DNA of 64,000 nt from Sphingomonas sp. (lineage in GTDB: Bacteria > Pseudomonadota > Alphaproteobacteria > Sphingomonadales > Sphingomonadaceae): the NCBI RefSeq assembly GCF_019635515.1, contig NZ_JAHBZI010000002.1, forward strand, positions 1,045,664-1,109,663, given 5' to 3'. The translations under genes and the position numbers were made by a program. This document shows positions 34,997 through 42,728 of this stretch, piece by piece. The notes beneath the pieces are model-generated. The model did not search any database. It was given only the letters and a program-made list of their open reading frames with translations, and was not told where the DNA came from. Position 1 is the stretch's first letter, and each line of letters starts with the position of its first letter.

Positions 34997-36580
34997 CTAG
35001 AGCGCCCGGAAGCGGAAGTCCCTGAACCGCGCGGTGCCCCTGCCCGCCGAATAGAGGCCGGGCCTGAGCATCAGGAAGCCGCCGCGGACATTGTGGTGGT
35101 AGCCCGAGACTTCCATCCCGCGATCGAAACGTCGCCACGTCGCGCCGCCATCGCCGCTGGTATGATAGGAGACGATGTGGCGGTTGTTGGTGACGCGCAT
35201 GCGCAGCCTGCGACCATAAGGACTGGCGGGGCGGCCACGCTCGATGCCATATTGATGGGTGACGAAGCGGGTCTCGTCGAAGCCGAGGCCGCAATAGAGT
35301 TTTTCGTCATAGAAGAGCAGCAGCCCGGCGACGCCGCCTTCCTCGATCTCGATATCGCATTCGAACCGATAGGCCTGATCGCCGGCGACCAGCAGCAGCG
35401 GCGCGCCGGAGCCCGGGGCCATACCGCTGGCGTCGAGCAGCAACGCGTTGTCCGCAACGCGGACGCGGGAACGCTCATCGGGCGCGGGCTTGAAGAAATT
35501 CCAGCGGGTGCCGAGTTCGAGCGTCGCGAAATCGTCGGACAGGGCGATGCCGTGGGGCAAAGCTTGCCCGCCCCCGGGGCTTGCGATCGGTTGCGAGAGA
35601 TCGCCGCCGGTCATGCGGAACCAGCCATCGGCGCTCCATTCGACCGGATCGAGCAGGGTCTGGCGCCCGAGCGTCCAATAGCCATTCTCGAAGCCATGAT
35701 AGACCGACCACCAGCTGCCGTCCGGACCCTCGACCAGTGTGGCGTGGCCGCGCGACCACCATTTCTCGGCAAGCGAGGTGGTGCGGACGATCGGATTGCC
35801 GGGATGGTCTTCCCAGGGCCCGGCCAGCGACTTCGAGCGGGCGGCGATCACCATATGCCCGGTGGGCGGCCCCGCCGTGCCGCCGACGGCGGTGATCAGA
35901 TAATAATAGCCGCCATGGCGCAGCACCTTGGGGCCTTCCGGCGAGAAGCCTTCGACATCCCAATCGTCGGGATAGCGCCATGGATCATAGACATGTTCGG
36001 GCTCACCCGTGCGGCTGAGGCCGTCGTCGCTGAGCGGCACCCGATCGCCGCCCGAGAGGAACAGCCAGCGCTTGCCCTTCTCATCGACCGCATGGCCGGG
36101 ATCGATATGATTGGGAAGCTTGAGATCGACCGGCTCGCTCCATGGCCCTTCGATCCGGTCGGCCCAGATCACATGGATGGTGTTGGGCGAGGCCTTGACC
36201 GGAATGTAGAGATAGAAGCGGCCCTTGTGCTTGCAGAGCTCGGGCGCCCAGACCGAGCCGATATTCCGGCTCAGCGCCGGGCCGATGGGCTGCCAGTTCA
36301 CCAGATCGCGCGAATGCCAGAGGATCAGGCCGGGATAGGAATCGAAGGTCGAGAAGGTCATGTAGTAATCGCGCCCGTCCTTGAGGATCGACGGATCGGG
36401 ATGGTCGCCGGCCATCAGCGGATTGAGGAAGCGGCCGTCGCCGAGATCGGCCTTGCGCTGATTGTCGAGCCCGCGCTTCCATTCGGGGGCGGCGCCAGCG
36501 GACAGCGCGGGGAGGGGAAGGCCGGCGGCGAACGCAGGGCCCAGAGTCGAACGGAGCGCGGTGCGGCGAGTGACCTTCAT
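34997..36580 (-). CDS. Exported two-domain GH43 (xylosidase/arabinofuranosidase)
   Basis: The 527-residue protein has a Tat-like signal (TRRTALRSTLGPAF). The N-terminal five-bladed propeller carries the catalytic base in MAGDHPDPSILKDGRDYYM, Asp in LPNHIDPGHAVDEKG and Glu in VEGFSPEGPKVLRHGGYYYL. From about residue 340 a C-terminal concanavalin-like beta-sandwich (LLLVAGDQAYRFECDIEIEE, RLRMRVTNNRHIVSYHTSGD) follows, as in GH43 beta-xylosidases. It probably acts on xylo- or arabino-oligosaccharides. Two LacI-like sites lie directly upstream. Confidence 0.92.
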   Translation of the reverse strand: MKVTRRTALRSTLGPAFAAGLPLPALSAGAAPEWKRGLDNQRKADLGDGRFLNPLMAGDHPDPSILKDGRDYYMTFSTFDSYPGLILWHSRDLVNWQPIGPALSRNIGSVWAPELCKHKGRFYLYIPVKASPNTIHVIWADRIEGPWSEPVDLKLPNHIDPGHAVDEKGKRWLFLSGGDRVPLSDDGLSRTGEPEHVYDPWRYPDDWDVEGFSPEGPKVLRHGGYYYLITAVGGTAGPPTGHMVIAARSKSLAGPWEDHPGNPIVRTTSLAEKWWSRGHATLVEGPDGSWWSVYHGFENGYWTLGRQTLLDPVEWSADGWFRMTGGDLSQPIASPGGGQALPHGIALSDDFATLELGTRWNFFKPAPDERSRVRVADNALLLDASGMAPGSGAPLLLVAGDQAYRFECDIEIEEGGVAGLLLFYDEKLYCGLGFDETRFVTHQYGIERGRPASPYGRRLRMRVTNNRHIVSYHTSGDGGATWRRFDRGMEVSGYHHNVRGGFLMLRPGLYSAGRGTARFRDFRFRAL

Positions 36581-36581
36581 G

Positions 36582-36594
36582 ACACCGGTTTACC
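36582..36594. promoter_or_regulatory. LacI-like half-palindrome, copy A
   Basis: ACACCGGTTTACC abuts the GH43 start codon and differs at one base from copy B, 83 bp away. The ACCGGT core is characteristic of LacI-family operators. Confidence 0.42.
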
Positions 36595-36664
36595 TGAGCC
36601 ATGACGCCAGGCAAGCCCGGCAGAATTAACCTTTAATCTCAAGCAAATCCCGTCCCGAACGCGC

Positions 36665-36677
36665 ACACCGGTTAACC
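36665..36677. promoter_or_regulatory. LacI-like half-palindrome, copy B
   Basis: ACACCGGTTAACC contains the same ACCGGT core and matches copy A at 12 of 13 positions. The 83-bp spacing is close to eight helical turns, as expected for looping between two operators. Confidence 0.42.
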
Positions 36678-36723
36678 ATGGATCACGCTGGCGGAATTCG
36701 TAAACAAGTTGTTAACTCCAGGC

Positions 36724-36891
36724 ATGGAACGCGCACTTGTCATCGAGGGCCATGCCCGCCGCCACCCTTTTCGCAACTATGCGCGCCGGGTTGCCCGCGC
36801 CAATCAGAAGGCGCGCGACGACAGCGACTGGAAGCTGTTCGCGGTGAGCTTCAGCGCCTTCTTCGTCTGCTTCACGACGTTTATCTTTTAA
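36724..36891 (+). CDS. Small hypothetical protein with C-terminal hydrophobic tail
   Basis: The 55-residue protein has a basic N-terminal half (HARRHPFRNYARRVARANQK) and a terminal hydrophobic segment WKLFAVSFSAFFVCFTTFIF, which looks like a single membrane-anchoring helix. An in-frame TTG at 36709 is an alternative start. It overlaps the convergent MFS stop by 4 bp. A GTAAACAAGTTGTTAAC near-palindrome lies at 36700-36716 upstream. I do not recognise a family. The gene-like composition and tail-anchor layout make it plausible. Confidence 0.55.
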   Translation: MERALVIEGHARRHPFRNYARRVARANQKARDDSDWKLFAVSFSAFFVCFTTFIF

Positions 36892-38180
36892 GGCAGCGTT
36901 TCCACGCCTTGCGCTTCGCCCTCGGCCTGATGGAGCCGCCGCGCGCAGATCGCCGAGAGCAGACACAGGACGACAATCACGAGGATCGAATTCTCGACGC
37001 TGACGCCGGGCACGGTGGTCAGCGCCAGGATGCCGACCGAGCCGCCGACCATGAAGGCCGAGTTGACGATGTTGTTCGCCGCGACCGTGCGCGAGGTCTG
37101 CGACCGGTCGACGGTGGTGGTGAGAAAGGCATAGAGCGGCACCACGAACATGCCGCCGGTGATCGCGATCATGATCAGCGAGAATAGCAGGTGCCAGCCG
37201 GCGGGCATCGTCACGAACTCATGCATCTTGATCAGCGGACCATCGCTGACCGGCCAGAATTCCGCGGCGAGATAGAATTCGACCACGAACAGCGCCATCG
37301 CCAGCACCGAGACCATCGAATAGCGCGCCGAGACCTGCCCCTTGAGCAGGCGGTTGATCACCAGCGAACCGATGGCGATGCCGATCGAGAAGATGCCGAG
37401 GAAGATGCTCGCCACGTCCTTCTGGGCATGGAAGGTGTTCTTGACGAGCGGCGGGAACAGCACCCCGAGCACCGCGGCGATCGTCCAGAAGGTGCTGATG
37501 GCGATGATCGCCAGCCAGACGCGGCGGATATGGGTGGTCGCGGCGATCAGCTGATAGGAGGAGCGGAACACGTTCCAGTCGAGCTTGAGCTTGGTCGAGG
37601 GCGGTGCCGCGGGGATGTTTCGCGACGACAGATAGCCTATGCAGGCGACGACGATGACTCCGACCGCCGCCGCCGTCGGGCTGATCACGCCGCCGGCGAT
37701 GGTGCCGCACAGGATGGCGATATAGGTGCCGGCCTCGACCAGCCCGGTGCCGCCGAGCACTTCGTCCTCGGCCATGTGCTGCGGGATGATCGCGTATTTG
37801 ATCGGGCCGAAAAAGGTGGAGTGGATGCCCATGCCGACCAGGGCGACCAGCATCAGCGGCAGGCTCTTGATCAGGATGCCCGCCGCGCCGATCAGCATGA
37901 TCAGCACTTCGGCCATCTTGATGATCCGCATGATGCGGGCCTTGTCGTAGCTGTCGGCCAATTGCCCGGCCATCGCCGAGAACAGGAAGAAGGGGAGGAT
38001 GAACAGCCCCTGCGCGACCGCGCTGAACTGGGTTTCGGATTCGACCGAATTGAAGATCTGATAGGTCGCGAAGAAGATCATCGCGTTCTTGAACAGATTG
38101 TCGTTGAAGGCGCCGAGGAACTGGGTGACGAACAGCGGCAGAAACCGGCGCGTCTTCAAGAGTCCGACCGAACCGATCAT
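36888..38180 (-). CDS. MFS transporter, lysophospholipid-transporter (LplT)-like
   Basis: The 430-residue inner-membrane protein has about 12 segments. The start RRFLPLFVTQFLGAFNDNLFKNAMIFF is the signature of LplT and of the MFS half of Aas-type fusion proteins that flip lysophospholipids inward. Later motifs are GMGIHSTFFGPIKYAIIPQH and VLGGTGLVEAGTYIAILCGT. The ATG at 38180 is chosen; longer in-frame extensions are not supported. It is divergent from pgsA, in line with a phospholipid role. Confidence 0.8.
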   Translation of the reverse strand: MIGSVGLLKTRRFLPLFVTQFLGAFNDNLFKNAMIFFATYQIFNSVESETQFSAVAQGLFILPFFLFSAMAGQLADSYDKARIMRIIKMAEVLIMLIGAAGILIKSLPLMLVALVGMGIHSTFFGPIKYAIIPQHMAEDEVLGGTGLVEAGTYIAILCGTIAGGVISPTAAAVGVIVVACIGYLSSRNIPAAPPSTKLKLDWNVFRSSYQLIAATTHIRRVWLAIIAISTFWTIAAVLGVLFPPLVKNTFHAQKDVASIFLGIFSIGIAIGSLVINRLLKGQVSARYSMVSVLAMALFVVEFYLAAEFWPVSDGPLIKMHEFVTMPAGWHLLFSLIMIAITGGMFVVPLYAFLTTTVDRSQTSRTVAANNIVNSAFMVGGSVGILALTTVPGVSVENSILVIVVLCLLSAICARRLHQAEGEAQGVETLP

Positions 38181-38309
38181 GCGTTTCCCATCCTCTGAAC
38201 AGACGGAAAACCGCCGAACTTGCCGGAACGGCATAGCCGAGCGCATCGTTAACGGGCAACGGAAATTCCCCTCCCGCGCCGTGCGGCGCGGTGCTAAGGT
38301 CATGCTTCG

Positions 38310-38864
38310 ATGTGGACGCTGCCGAACATATTGACGCTGTCGCGTATCCTCGCGCTGCCGCTGCTCGCGCTGTTCCTGTGGTGGCCGGATTGGCCGCAAG
38401 GCTATCTGATCGCATGGGTGATCTACGCGCTGATGGGCGTGACCGATTATTTCGACGGCTATGTCGCGCGGGCGCAGGGCACGGTCTCGAAGCTGGGGGT
38501 GTTCCTCGATCCGATCGCCGACAAGATCATGGTGGCCACGGTGATCCTGATCCTTGTCGGCAAGCAGGTGATCGTCGACTGGCATCTGATCGCGGCGCTG
38601 GTGATCCTGGCGCGCGAGATCGCGGTTTCGGGGCTGCGCGAGTTTCTGGGCGGGATTCAGGTCTCGGTGCCGGTGTCGCGGCTCGCCAAGTGGAAGACGA
38701 CGCTGCAGCTCGGCGCGCTCGGCTTCCTGATCTTCTCTCGGGCGACGCCCGAATGGCTGTGGGTGCTGCAGGCCGGGCTGGTGTTCCTGTGGGGCGCGGC
38801 GGTGCTGACGCTGGTGACCGGCTGGGATTATCTTCGCGTCGGCCTGAAGCATATGGATAGCTGA
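38310..38864 (+). CDS. pgsA: CDP-diacylglycerol-glycerol-3-phosphate 3-phosphatidyltransferase
   Basis: The 184-residue membrane enzyme makes phosphatidylglycerol phosphate. The CDP-alcohol phosphotransferase motif DG-x2-AR-x8-G-x3-D-x3-D is visible as DYFDGYVARAQG then SKLGVFLDPIADK. The start MWTLPNILTLSRIL is typical. It shares an A with moaD (TGATG), the order pgsA-moaD-moaE being common in sphingomonads. Confidence 0.96.
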   Translation: MWTLPNILTLSRILALPLLALFLWWPDWPQGYLIAWVIYALMGVTDYFDGYVARAQGTVSKLGVFLDPIADKIMVATVILILVGKQVIVDWHLIAALVILAREIAVSGLREFLGGIQVSVPVSRLAKWKTTLQLGALGFLIFSRATPEWLWVLQAGLVFLWGAAVLTLVTGWDYLRVGLKHMDS

Positions 38865-39115
38865 TGGAGCTTTTGTACTTCGCCTGGGTGCGCGAGCGCG
38901 TGGGCGTGGGGCATGAGCATGTCGATCCGCCCGAGGCGGTGCGCAACGTCGCCGATCTGATCGGCTGGCTGGCAACGCGCAGCCCGGGCCATGCCGAGGC
39001 GATGCGCGAGCCGGCGAAGCTGCGCGCGGCGATCGACCAGAAATTCGTGCCGCTCGACGCCCTGCTGGACGGGGCGAAGGAAGTCGCGATCTTTCCGCCG
39101 GTGACCGGGGGATGA
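38864..39115 (+). CDS. moaD: Molybdopterin synthase small (sulfur carrier) subunit
   Basis: The 83-residue ubiquitin-fold protein ends in PPVTGG, the di-glycine tail that is thiocarboxylated and donates sulfur to precursor Z. The N-terminal ELLYFAWVRERVG is typical of MoaD. It overlaps pgsA upstream and moaE downstream (ATGA), so the two synthase subunits are translationally coupled. Confidence 0.94.
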   Translation: MELLYFAWVRERVGVGHEHVDPPEAVRNVADLIGWLATRSPGHAEAMREPAKLRAAIDQKFVPLDALLDGAKEVAIFPPVTGG

Positions 39116-39549
39116 TCCGCGTCTCGGTCGATAGCGCGCCGATCGAGCTGTCGCAGGAGCTGGCGGCGCTGGAAGAGCGCGGGGCGGGAGCGGTGGCGAG
39201 CTTCACGGGGGTTGTGCGCGGTGCGGGCGGCGTCACCGGGCTGGAGCTCGAACATTATCCGGGCATGACCGAAGCCGCGCTCTGCGACCTTGCCGAGGCG
39301 GCGACCGCGCGCTGGAGCCTGCTGGGCGTCACCATCGTCCACCGTGTCGGGCGGATGGCGCCGGGCGAGCGGATCGTGTTCGTCGGCACGGCGGCGCACC
39401 ACCGCCGCGAGGCGCTCGACGCCTGCGCCTATCTGATCGACCGGCTGAAGACTGATGCGCCGTTCTGGAAGCGCGAGCAGCGCGGAGGCGGTGCGGCGTG
39501 GGTCGAAGCGCGGGACAGCGATTCGGCAGCGGCGGAGCGGTGGTCCTGA
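39112..39549 (+). CDS. moaE: Molybdopterin synthase catalytic subunit
   Basis: The 145-residue partner of MoaD converts cyclic pyranopterin to molybdopterin. Motifs include GAGAVASFTGVVRG, LELEHYPGMTEA, IVHRVGRMAPGE, VGTAAHHRREALDACAYLID and the catalytic-lysine region PFWKREQRGGGAAWVEA. It is slightly short but complete. Confidence 0.95.
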   Translation: MIRVSVDSAPIELSQELAALEERGAGAVASFTGVVRGAGGVTGLELEHYPGMTEAALCDLAEAATARWSLLGVTIVHRVGRMAPGERIVFVGTAAHHRREALDACAYLIDRLKTDAPFWKREQRGGGAAWVEARDSDSAAAERWS

Positions 39550-39561
39550 CCAAGTAGAAGG

Positions 39562-40458
39562 CTAGGCCGCCTCGCCCAGCACCCCCGCCAACAACCGGAA
39601 GTCCTTTTCGCGCGGCGAGGCGCGGCGCCAGACCAGGGCGATCCGCCGCACCGCGTTCTCGGCTTCGAGCGGACGCGCGGTGACGTCGGTATGGTCGAGG
39701 ATGCCGGCATCGACCGCCATTTCGGGCAGCATCGTCACGCCGAGGCCATTATCGACCATCTGCACCATGGTGTGCAGCGAGGTGCCCATCATCGTCGCCT
39801 CGGCACGCATTTCGGGGCGGTTGCAGGCGGAGAGGGCATGATCCTTCAGGCAATGCCCGTCCTCGAGCATCAGCAGCCGGGTCTCGTCGATCATCGCCGG
39901 GCGAATCGTCGGCGTCGGGTCCATCTCGCCGTCGCGAAAGGCGACGAACAGGCGGTCGTCGAACAGCGGCGCGGTCTCGACATCGCCACAGGCATAGGGG
40001 AGGGCGAGCAGCACGCAATCGGTGCGGCCGTGATGGAGGCCCTCGCAGGCCTGGCCGCTGGTTTCCTCGCGCAGATAGAGCTTGAGGTCGGGATAATCCT
40101 TGCGCAGCCGCGGCAGGATACGCGGGAGCAGGAACGGCGCGATCGTCGGGATCACGCTCATCCGCATATCGCCCGACAAGGGCCGTCCAGCGGCGCGGGC
40201 GAGATCCCCCAGTTCATCGGCCTCGCGCAGCACGCGCCGCGCCTTCTCGACGATGCGCTCGCCGAGCGGCGTGAAGCGCACCACGCGCCGGGTGCGCTCG
40301 ACCAGAACCACGCCGATCAGCGTCTCGAGTTCGCGAATGCCGGCGGAGAGAGTGGACTGGGTGACGAAGCAGCTTTCCGCCGCGCGGCCGAAATGTCCGG
40401 CGTCGTTGAGCGCCACGAGATATTGGAGCTGTTTGAGCGTGGGCAGGTAGGTCGTCAT
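39562..40458 (-). CDS. oxyR: Hydrogen-peroxide-sensing LysR regulator
   Basis: The 298-residue protein has an N-terminal LysR helix-turn-helix (LKQLQYLVALNDAGHFGRAAESCFVTQSTLSAGI, in part). The effector domain carries the redox pair in GHCLKDHALSAC, C203 and C212, spaced as in E. coli OxyR C199/C208, so peroxide-dependent disulfide switching is expected. It is divergent from ahpC across a spacer with an OxyR-like operator. Confidence 0.94.
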   Translation of the reverse strand: MTTYLPTLKQLQYLVALNDAGHFGRAAESCFVTQSTLSAGIRELETLIGVVLVERTRRVVRFTPLGERIVEKARRVLREADELGDLARAAGRPLSGDMRMSVIPTIAPFLLPRILPRLRKDYPDLKLYLREETSGQACEGLHHGRTDCVLLALPYACGDVETAPLFDDRLFVAFRDGEMDPTPTIRPAMIDETRLLMLEDGHCLKDHALSACNRPEMRAEATMMGTSLHTMVQMVDNGLGVTMLPEMAVDAGILDHTDVTARPLEAENAVRRIALVWRRASPREKDFRLLAGVLGEAA

Positions 40459-40471
40459 CGCCGGCGGACTT

Positions 40472-40508
40472 ATCGCTTTAATCGATCAATGACCAGAGAA
40501 TAAACGAT
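40472..40508. promoter_or_regulatory. Candidate OxyR tetramer operator
   Basis: The OxyR model is four 4-bp quarter-sites separated by 7 bp. The spacer has ATCG (40472-40475), CGAT (40483-40486), a degenerate CAGA (40494-40497) and CGAT (40505-40508) at exactly that spacing. It lies 14 bp from the oxyR start and 81 bp from the ahpC start. Confidence 0.55.
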
Positions 40509-40589
40509 TTGAACGCTCAGCGGCGCTCCCTATATCGCAGCGCAGCAGACTTGTGCTGCAACGCAAAATTCTTATCGGAGATACCCGCA

Positions 40590-41135
40590 ATGCTGACCGT
40601 TGGCGACAAATTCCCCTCGATTGCCGTTCCCGTACAGCAGGGCGTCGCCGCGCTCCCGGCAGGTGAGACGCTCGACCTGACCACCGCCTTTCCGGGTAAG
40701 TGGAAGGTCGTGTTCTACTGGCCGAAGGATTTCACCTTCGTCTGCCCGACCGAGATCGTCGGCTATGCCGGCCTGAAGGGCGATTTCGGCGACCGCGATA
40801 CCGTGCTGATCGGCGCTTCGACCGACACCGCGCACGTCCATCTCGCCTGGCGCAAGTCGGATCCGGACCTCGAAGCCGCGGATTTCCCGTGGCTCGCCGA
40901 TAACGGCGCGGTGCTCGCCAACGCGCTCGGCATCGTCGACGCCAACGAGCATGTCGCGTTCCGCGCGACCTTCACCGTCGATCCGGACAATGTGATCCAG
41001 GCGGTGCAGGTCAACGGCCTCAACGTCGGCCGCAATCCGCAGGAAACGCTTCGCGTGCTGGACGCGCTGCAGAGCGACGAGCTGTGCCCGTGCAACTGGA
41101 ACAAGGGCGACGACGTCCTTCGCCCGGCCGCTTAA
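40590..41135 (+). CDS. ahpC: Alkyl hydroperoxide reductase, AhpC-type peroxiredoxin
   Basis: The 181-residue thiol peroxidase has the peroxidatic Cys in FTFVCPTE (C52) and resolving cysteines in DELCPCNW (C166, C168). The CPCNW end is characteristic of the AhpC group that pairs with AhpD rather than AhpF. GGAG lies 9 bp before the ATG. Expression is probably OxyR-controlled. Confidence 0.96.
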   Translation: MLTVGDKFPSIAVPVQQGVAALPAGETLDLTTAFPGKWKVVFYWPKDFTFVCPTEIVGYAGLKGDFGDRDTVLIGASTDTAHVHLAWRKSDPDLEAADFPWLADNGAVLANALGIVDANEHVAFRATFTVDPDNVIQAVQVNGLNVGRNPQETLRVLDALQSDELCPCNWNKGDDVLRPAA

Positions 41136-41153
41136 GCCACTCGAAAGCCCCCC

Positions 41154-41189
41154 GGCGCGGGGCCTCCTCCCCCTCCTGTGCCCCGCGCC
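41154..41189 (+). other. ahpC-ahpD intercistronic hairpin 1
   Basis: GGCGCGGGGC (41154-41163) and GCCCCGCGCC (41180-41189) form a perfect 10-bp GC stem with a 16-nt loop shortly after the ahpC stop. There is no U tract. Confidence 0.6.
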
Positions 41190-41195
41190 ACCCCT

Positions 41196-41233
41196 CAGAA
41201 GGCATCATGCTCCCCCGGGCATGGTGCCTTCTG
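41196..41233 (+). other. ahpC-ahpD intercistronic hairpin 2
   Basis: CAGAAGGCATCATGC (41196-41210) pairs with GCATGGTGCCTTCTG (41219-41233): 15 pairs, one of them G-U, with an 8-nt loop, ending 17 nt before the ahpD start. A likely attenuator or RNA-processing site. Confidence 0.65.
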
Positions 41234-41250
41234 TCTGACTGGAGACAGAC

Positions 41251-41772
41251 ATGTCGCTCAAGACCTTCGCCGAAGCCCTTCCCGATTTCGCCAAGGACAT
41301 CCGCCTCAACGTCGGCGGCCTCGTCAATGACCAGACGCTGGGCGACCAGCGCAAATACGGCCTGATCCTCGCCTGCGCGCATGGCACTGGACACAAGCCG
41401 ATCGTCGATGCCGCCGAAGCCGAAGTCGCCGGCAAGCTCAGTGACGAGGCCGCCAATGCCGCCCGCGCCGCCGCCGCGGTGATGGCGATGAACAATGTCT
41501 ATTACCGCTTCACCCACCTCGCCGGGAACAAGGAGTATCTCAACATGCCGGCGCGGCTGCGGATGAACGCGATCGGCGCGCCGGGTATCGACAAGGCCGA
41601 TTTCGAGCTGTTCAGCCTCGCGGTCTCGGCGATGAACGGCTGCGGCATGTGCATCGACGCGCATGAGAAGGTGCTCAAGCAGCATGCCGTGCCGGCCCAG
41701 GTGATCCAGGACGCGGTGCGCTATGGCGCGGTGATCAAGGCCGCCGCGACGGTGCACGCCGCGGTGGCCTGA
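41251..41772 (+). CDS. ahpD: Alkyl hydroperoxide reductase partner, AhpD-type
   Basis: The 173-residue carboxymuconolactone-decarboxylase-fold protein has the redox motif CGMCIDAHE (C131, C134, H138), matching mycobacterial AhpD. It recycles AhpC, probably via a lipoyl protein. It follows ahpC after 115 nt containing two strong hairpins; GGAGA lies 8 bp upstream of the ATG. Confidence 0.95.
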   Translation: MSLKTFAEALPDFAKDIRLNVGGLVNDQTLGDQRKYGLILACAHGTGHKPIVDAAEAEVAGKLSDEAANAARAAAAVMAMNNVYYRFTHLAGNKEYLNMPARLRMNAIGAPGIDKADFELFSLAVSAMNGCGMCIDAHEKVLKQHAVPAQVIQDAVRYGAVIKAAATVHAAVA

Positions 41773-41776
41773 TTTC

Positions 41777-41806
41777 TCCGGTCCCGCCTGAACGGCGGGG
41801 ACCGGA
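41777..41806. terminator. Terminator hairpin between ahpD and TauE/SafE gene
   Basis: TCCGGTCCCGCC (41777-41788) and GGCGGGGACCGGA (41794-41806) form a 12-bp stem with one bulged base and a 5-nt loop between converging genes. Confidence 0.6.
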
Positions 41807-41811
41807 AAATC

Positions 41812-42573
41812 TCAATGGAGCGCGTTCCAGATCGTGTACGCGCTGGTGACCGTCAACAGTCCGCCGACCATGCCCATCAGCGGCCGCGCCGGCACGTGCT
41901 TGGCGAGCCATCCGCCGGTTGGCGCCGCGATGAGGCCGCCGATCAGGATGCCGAGGGTCTGGAAGGTGAAAGCCGCCCAGCCGAGCGTGGCGATGAAGGT
42001 CGCGGAGATCGTCGCGGTCAGGAAGAACTCGGCGGTGTTGACGGTGCCGATCGTCTCGCGCGGGCTGGCGCCCTGGACGAGCAGGTTGCTGGTCACCACC
42101 GGACCCCAGCCACCGCCGCCCGCCGCGTCGAGAAAGCCGCCGGCCAGCCCCAGCGGCTCGATGATCTTGGGTTCGCGCGGCTCCACGCTGCCGCGCCACG
42201 CGCGATACAGCAGATACACGCCGATCGCGGCGAGATAGGTCATGACGAAGGGCTTGGCGACCGAGGCGTCGATCGAGCTCAGCACATAGGCGCCGAGCAC
42301 GCCGCCGATCACGCCCGGAATCACCAGCCGCCGGAACAGTTTCCAGTTGACGTTGCGATGCAGCGTATGGCTCGCGCCCGAAGCGGCGGTGGTGAAAGTC
42401 TCGACGGCGTGGACCATTGCCGAGGCATTGGCAGGCGGCACGCCGAGGAAGCTGACCAGCAAGGTGCTGTTGATCACGCCAAAGGCCATGCCCAGCGCGC
42501 CGTCCACGGCCTGCGCGGCGAACCCGACCAGGATGAACGGGAGCAAGTCGGCCAGGTCGATACCGAAAATCAT
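41812..42573 (-). CDS. TauE/SafE-family anion exporter (sulfite/organosulfonate type)
   Basis: The 253-residue protein has about seven hydrophobic segments and the family duplications FAAQAVDGALGMAFGVINSTLL and GGFLDAAGGGGWGPVVTSNLL. The ATG at 42573 (MIFGIDLADLL) is preferred; a start at 42657 would add a non-hydrophobic extension. It is divergent from cysE, compatible with sulfur handling, but the substrate is not certain. Confidence 0.85.
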   Translation of the reverse strand: MIFGIDLADLLPFILVGFAAQAVDGALGMAFGVINSTLLVSFLGVPPANASAMVHAVETFTTAASGASHTLHRNVNWKLFRRLVIPGVIGGVLGAYVLSSIDASVAKPFVMTYLAAIGVYLLYRAWRGSVEPREPKIIEPLGLAGGFLDAAGGGGWGPVVTSNLLVQGASPRETIGTVNTAEFFLTATISATFIATLGWAAFTFQTLGILIGGLIAAPTGGWLAKHVPARPLMGMVGGLLTVTSAYTIWNALH

Positions 42574-42728
42574 CCGCGCCTTGGTCTCCCTTGTTGGATC
42601 ATTGCCATGCCGTGCCCGCCCAAATCCAACAAGATACATAGTGTTTAGACGGGACAAGCCCGGGCGGGGGCGTGCTGGAAATCGGACCGGTCATGCACTA
42701 GATGGTCATGGCAAAGGGGAACCCGGCC

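Noticed and set aside
36888..39236. A 782-codon minus-strand MFS protein
   Set aside because: The upstream half runs antisense to pgsA and moaD and is not protein-like; the MFS start is at 38180.
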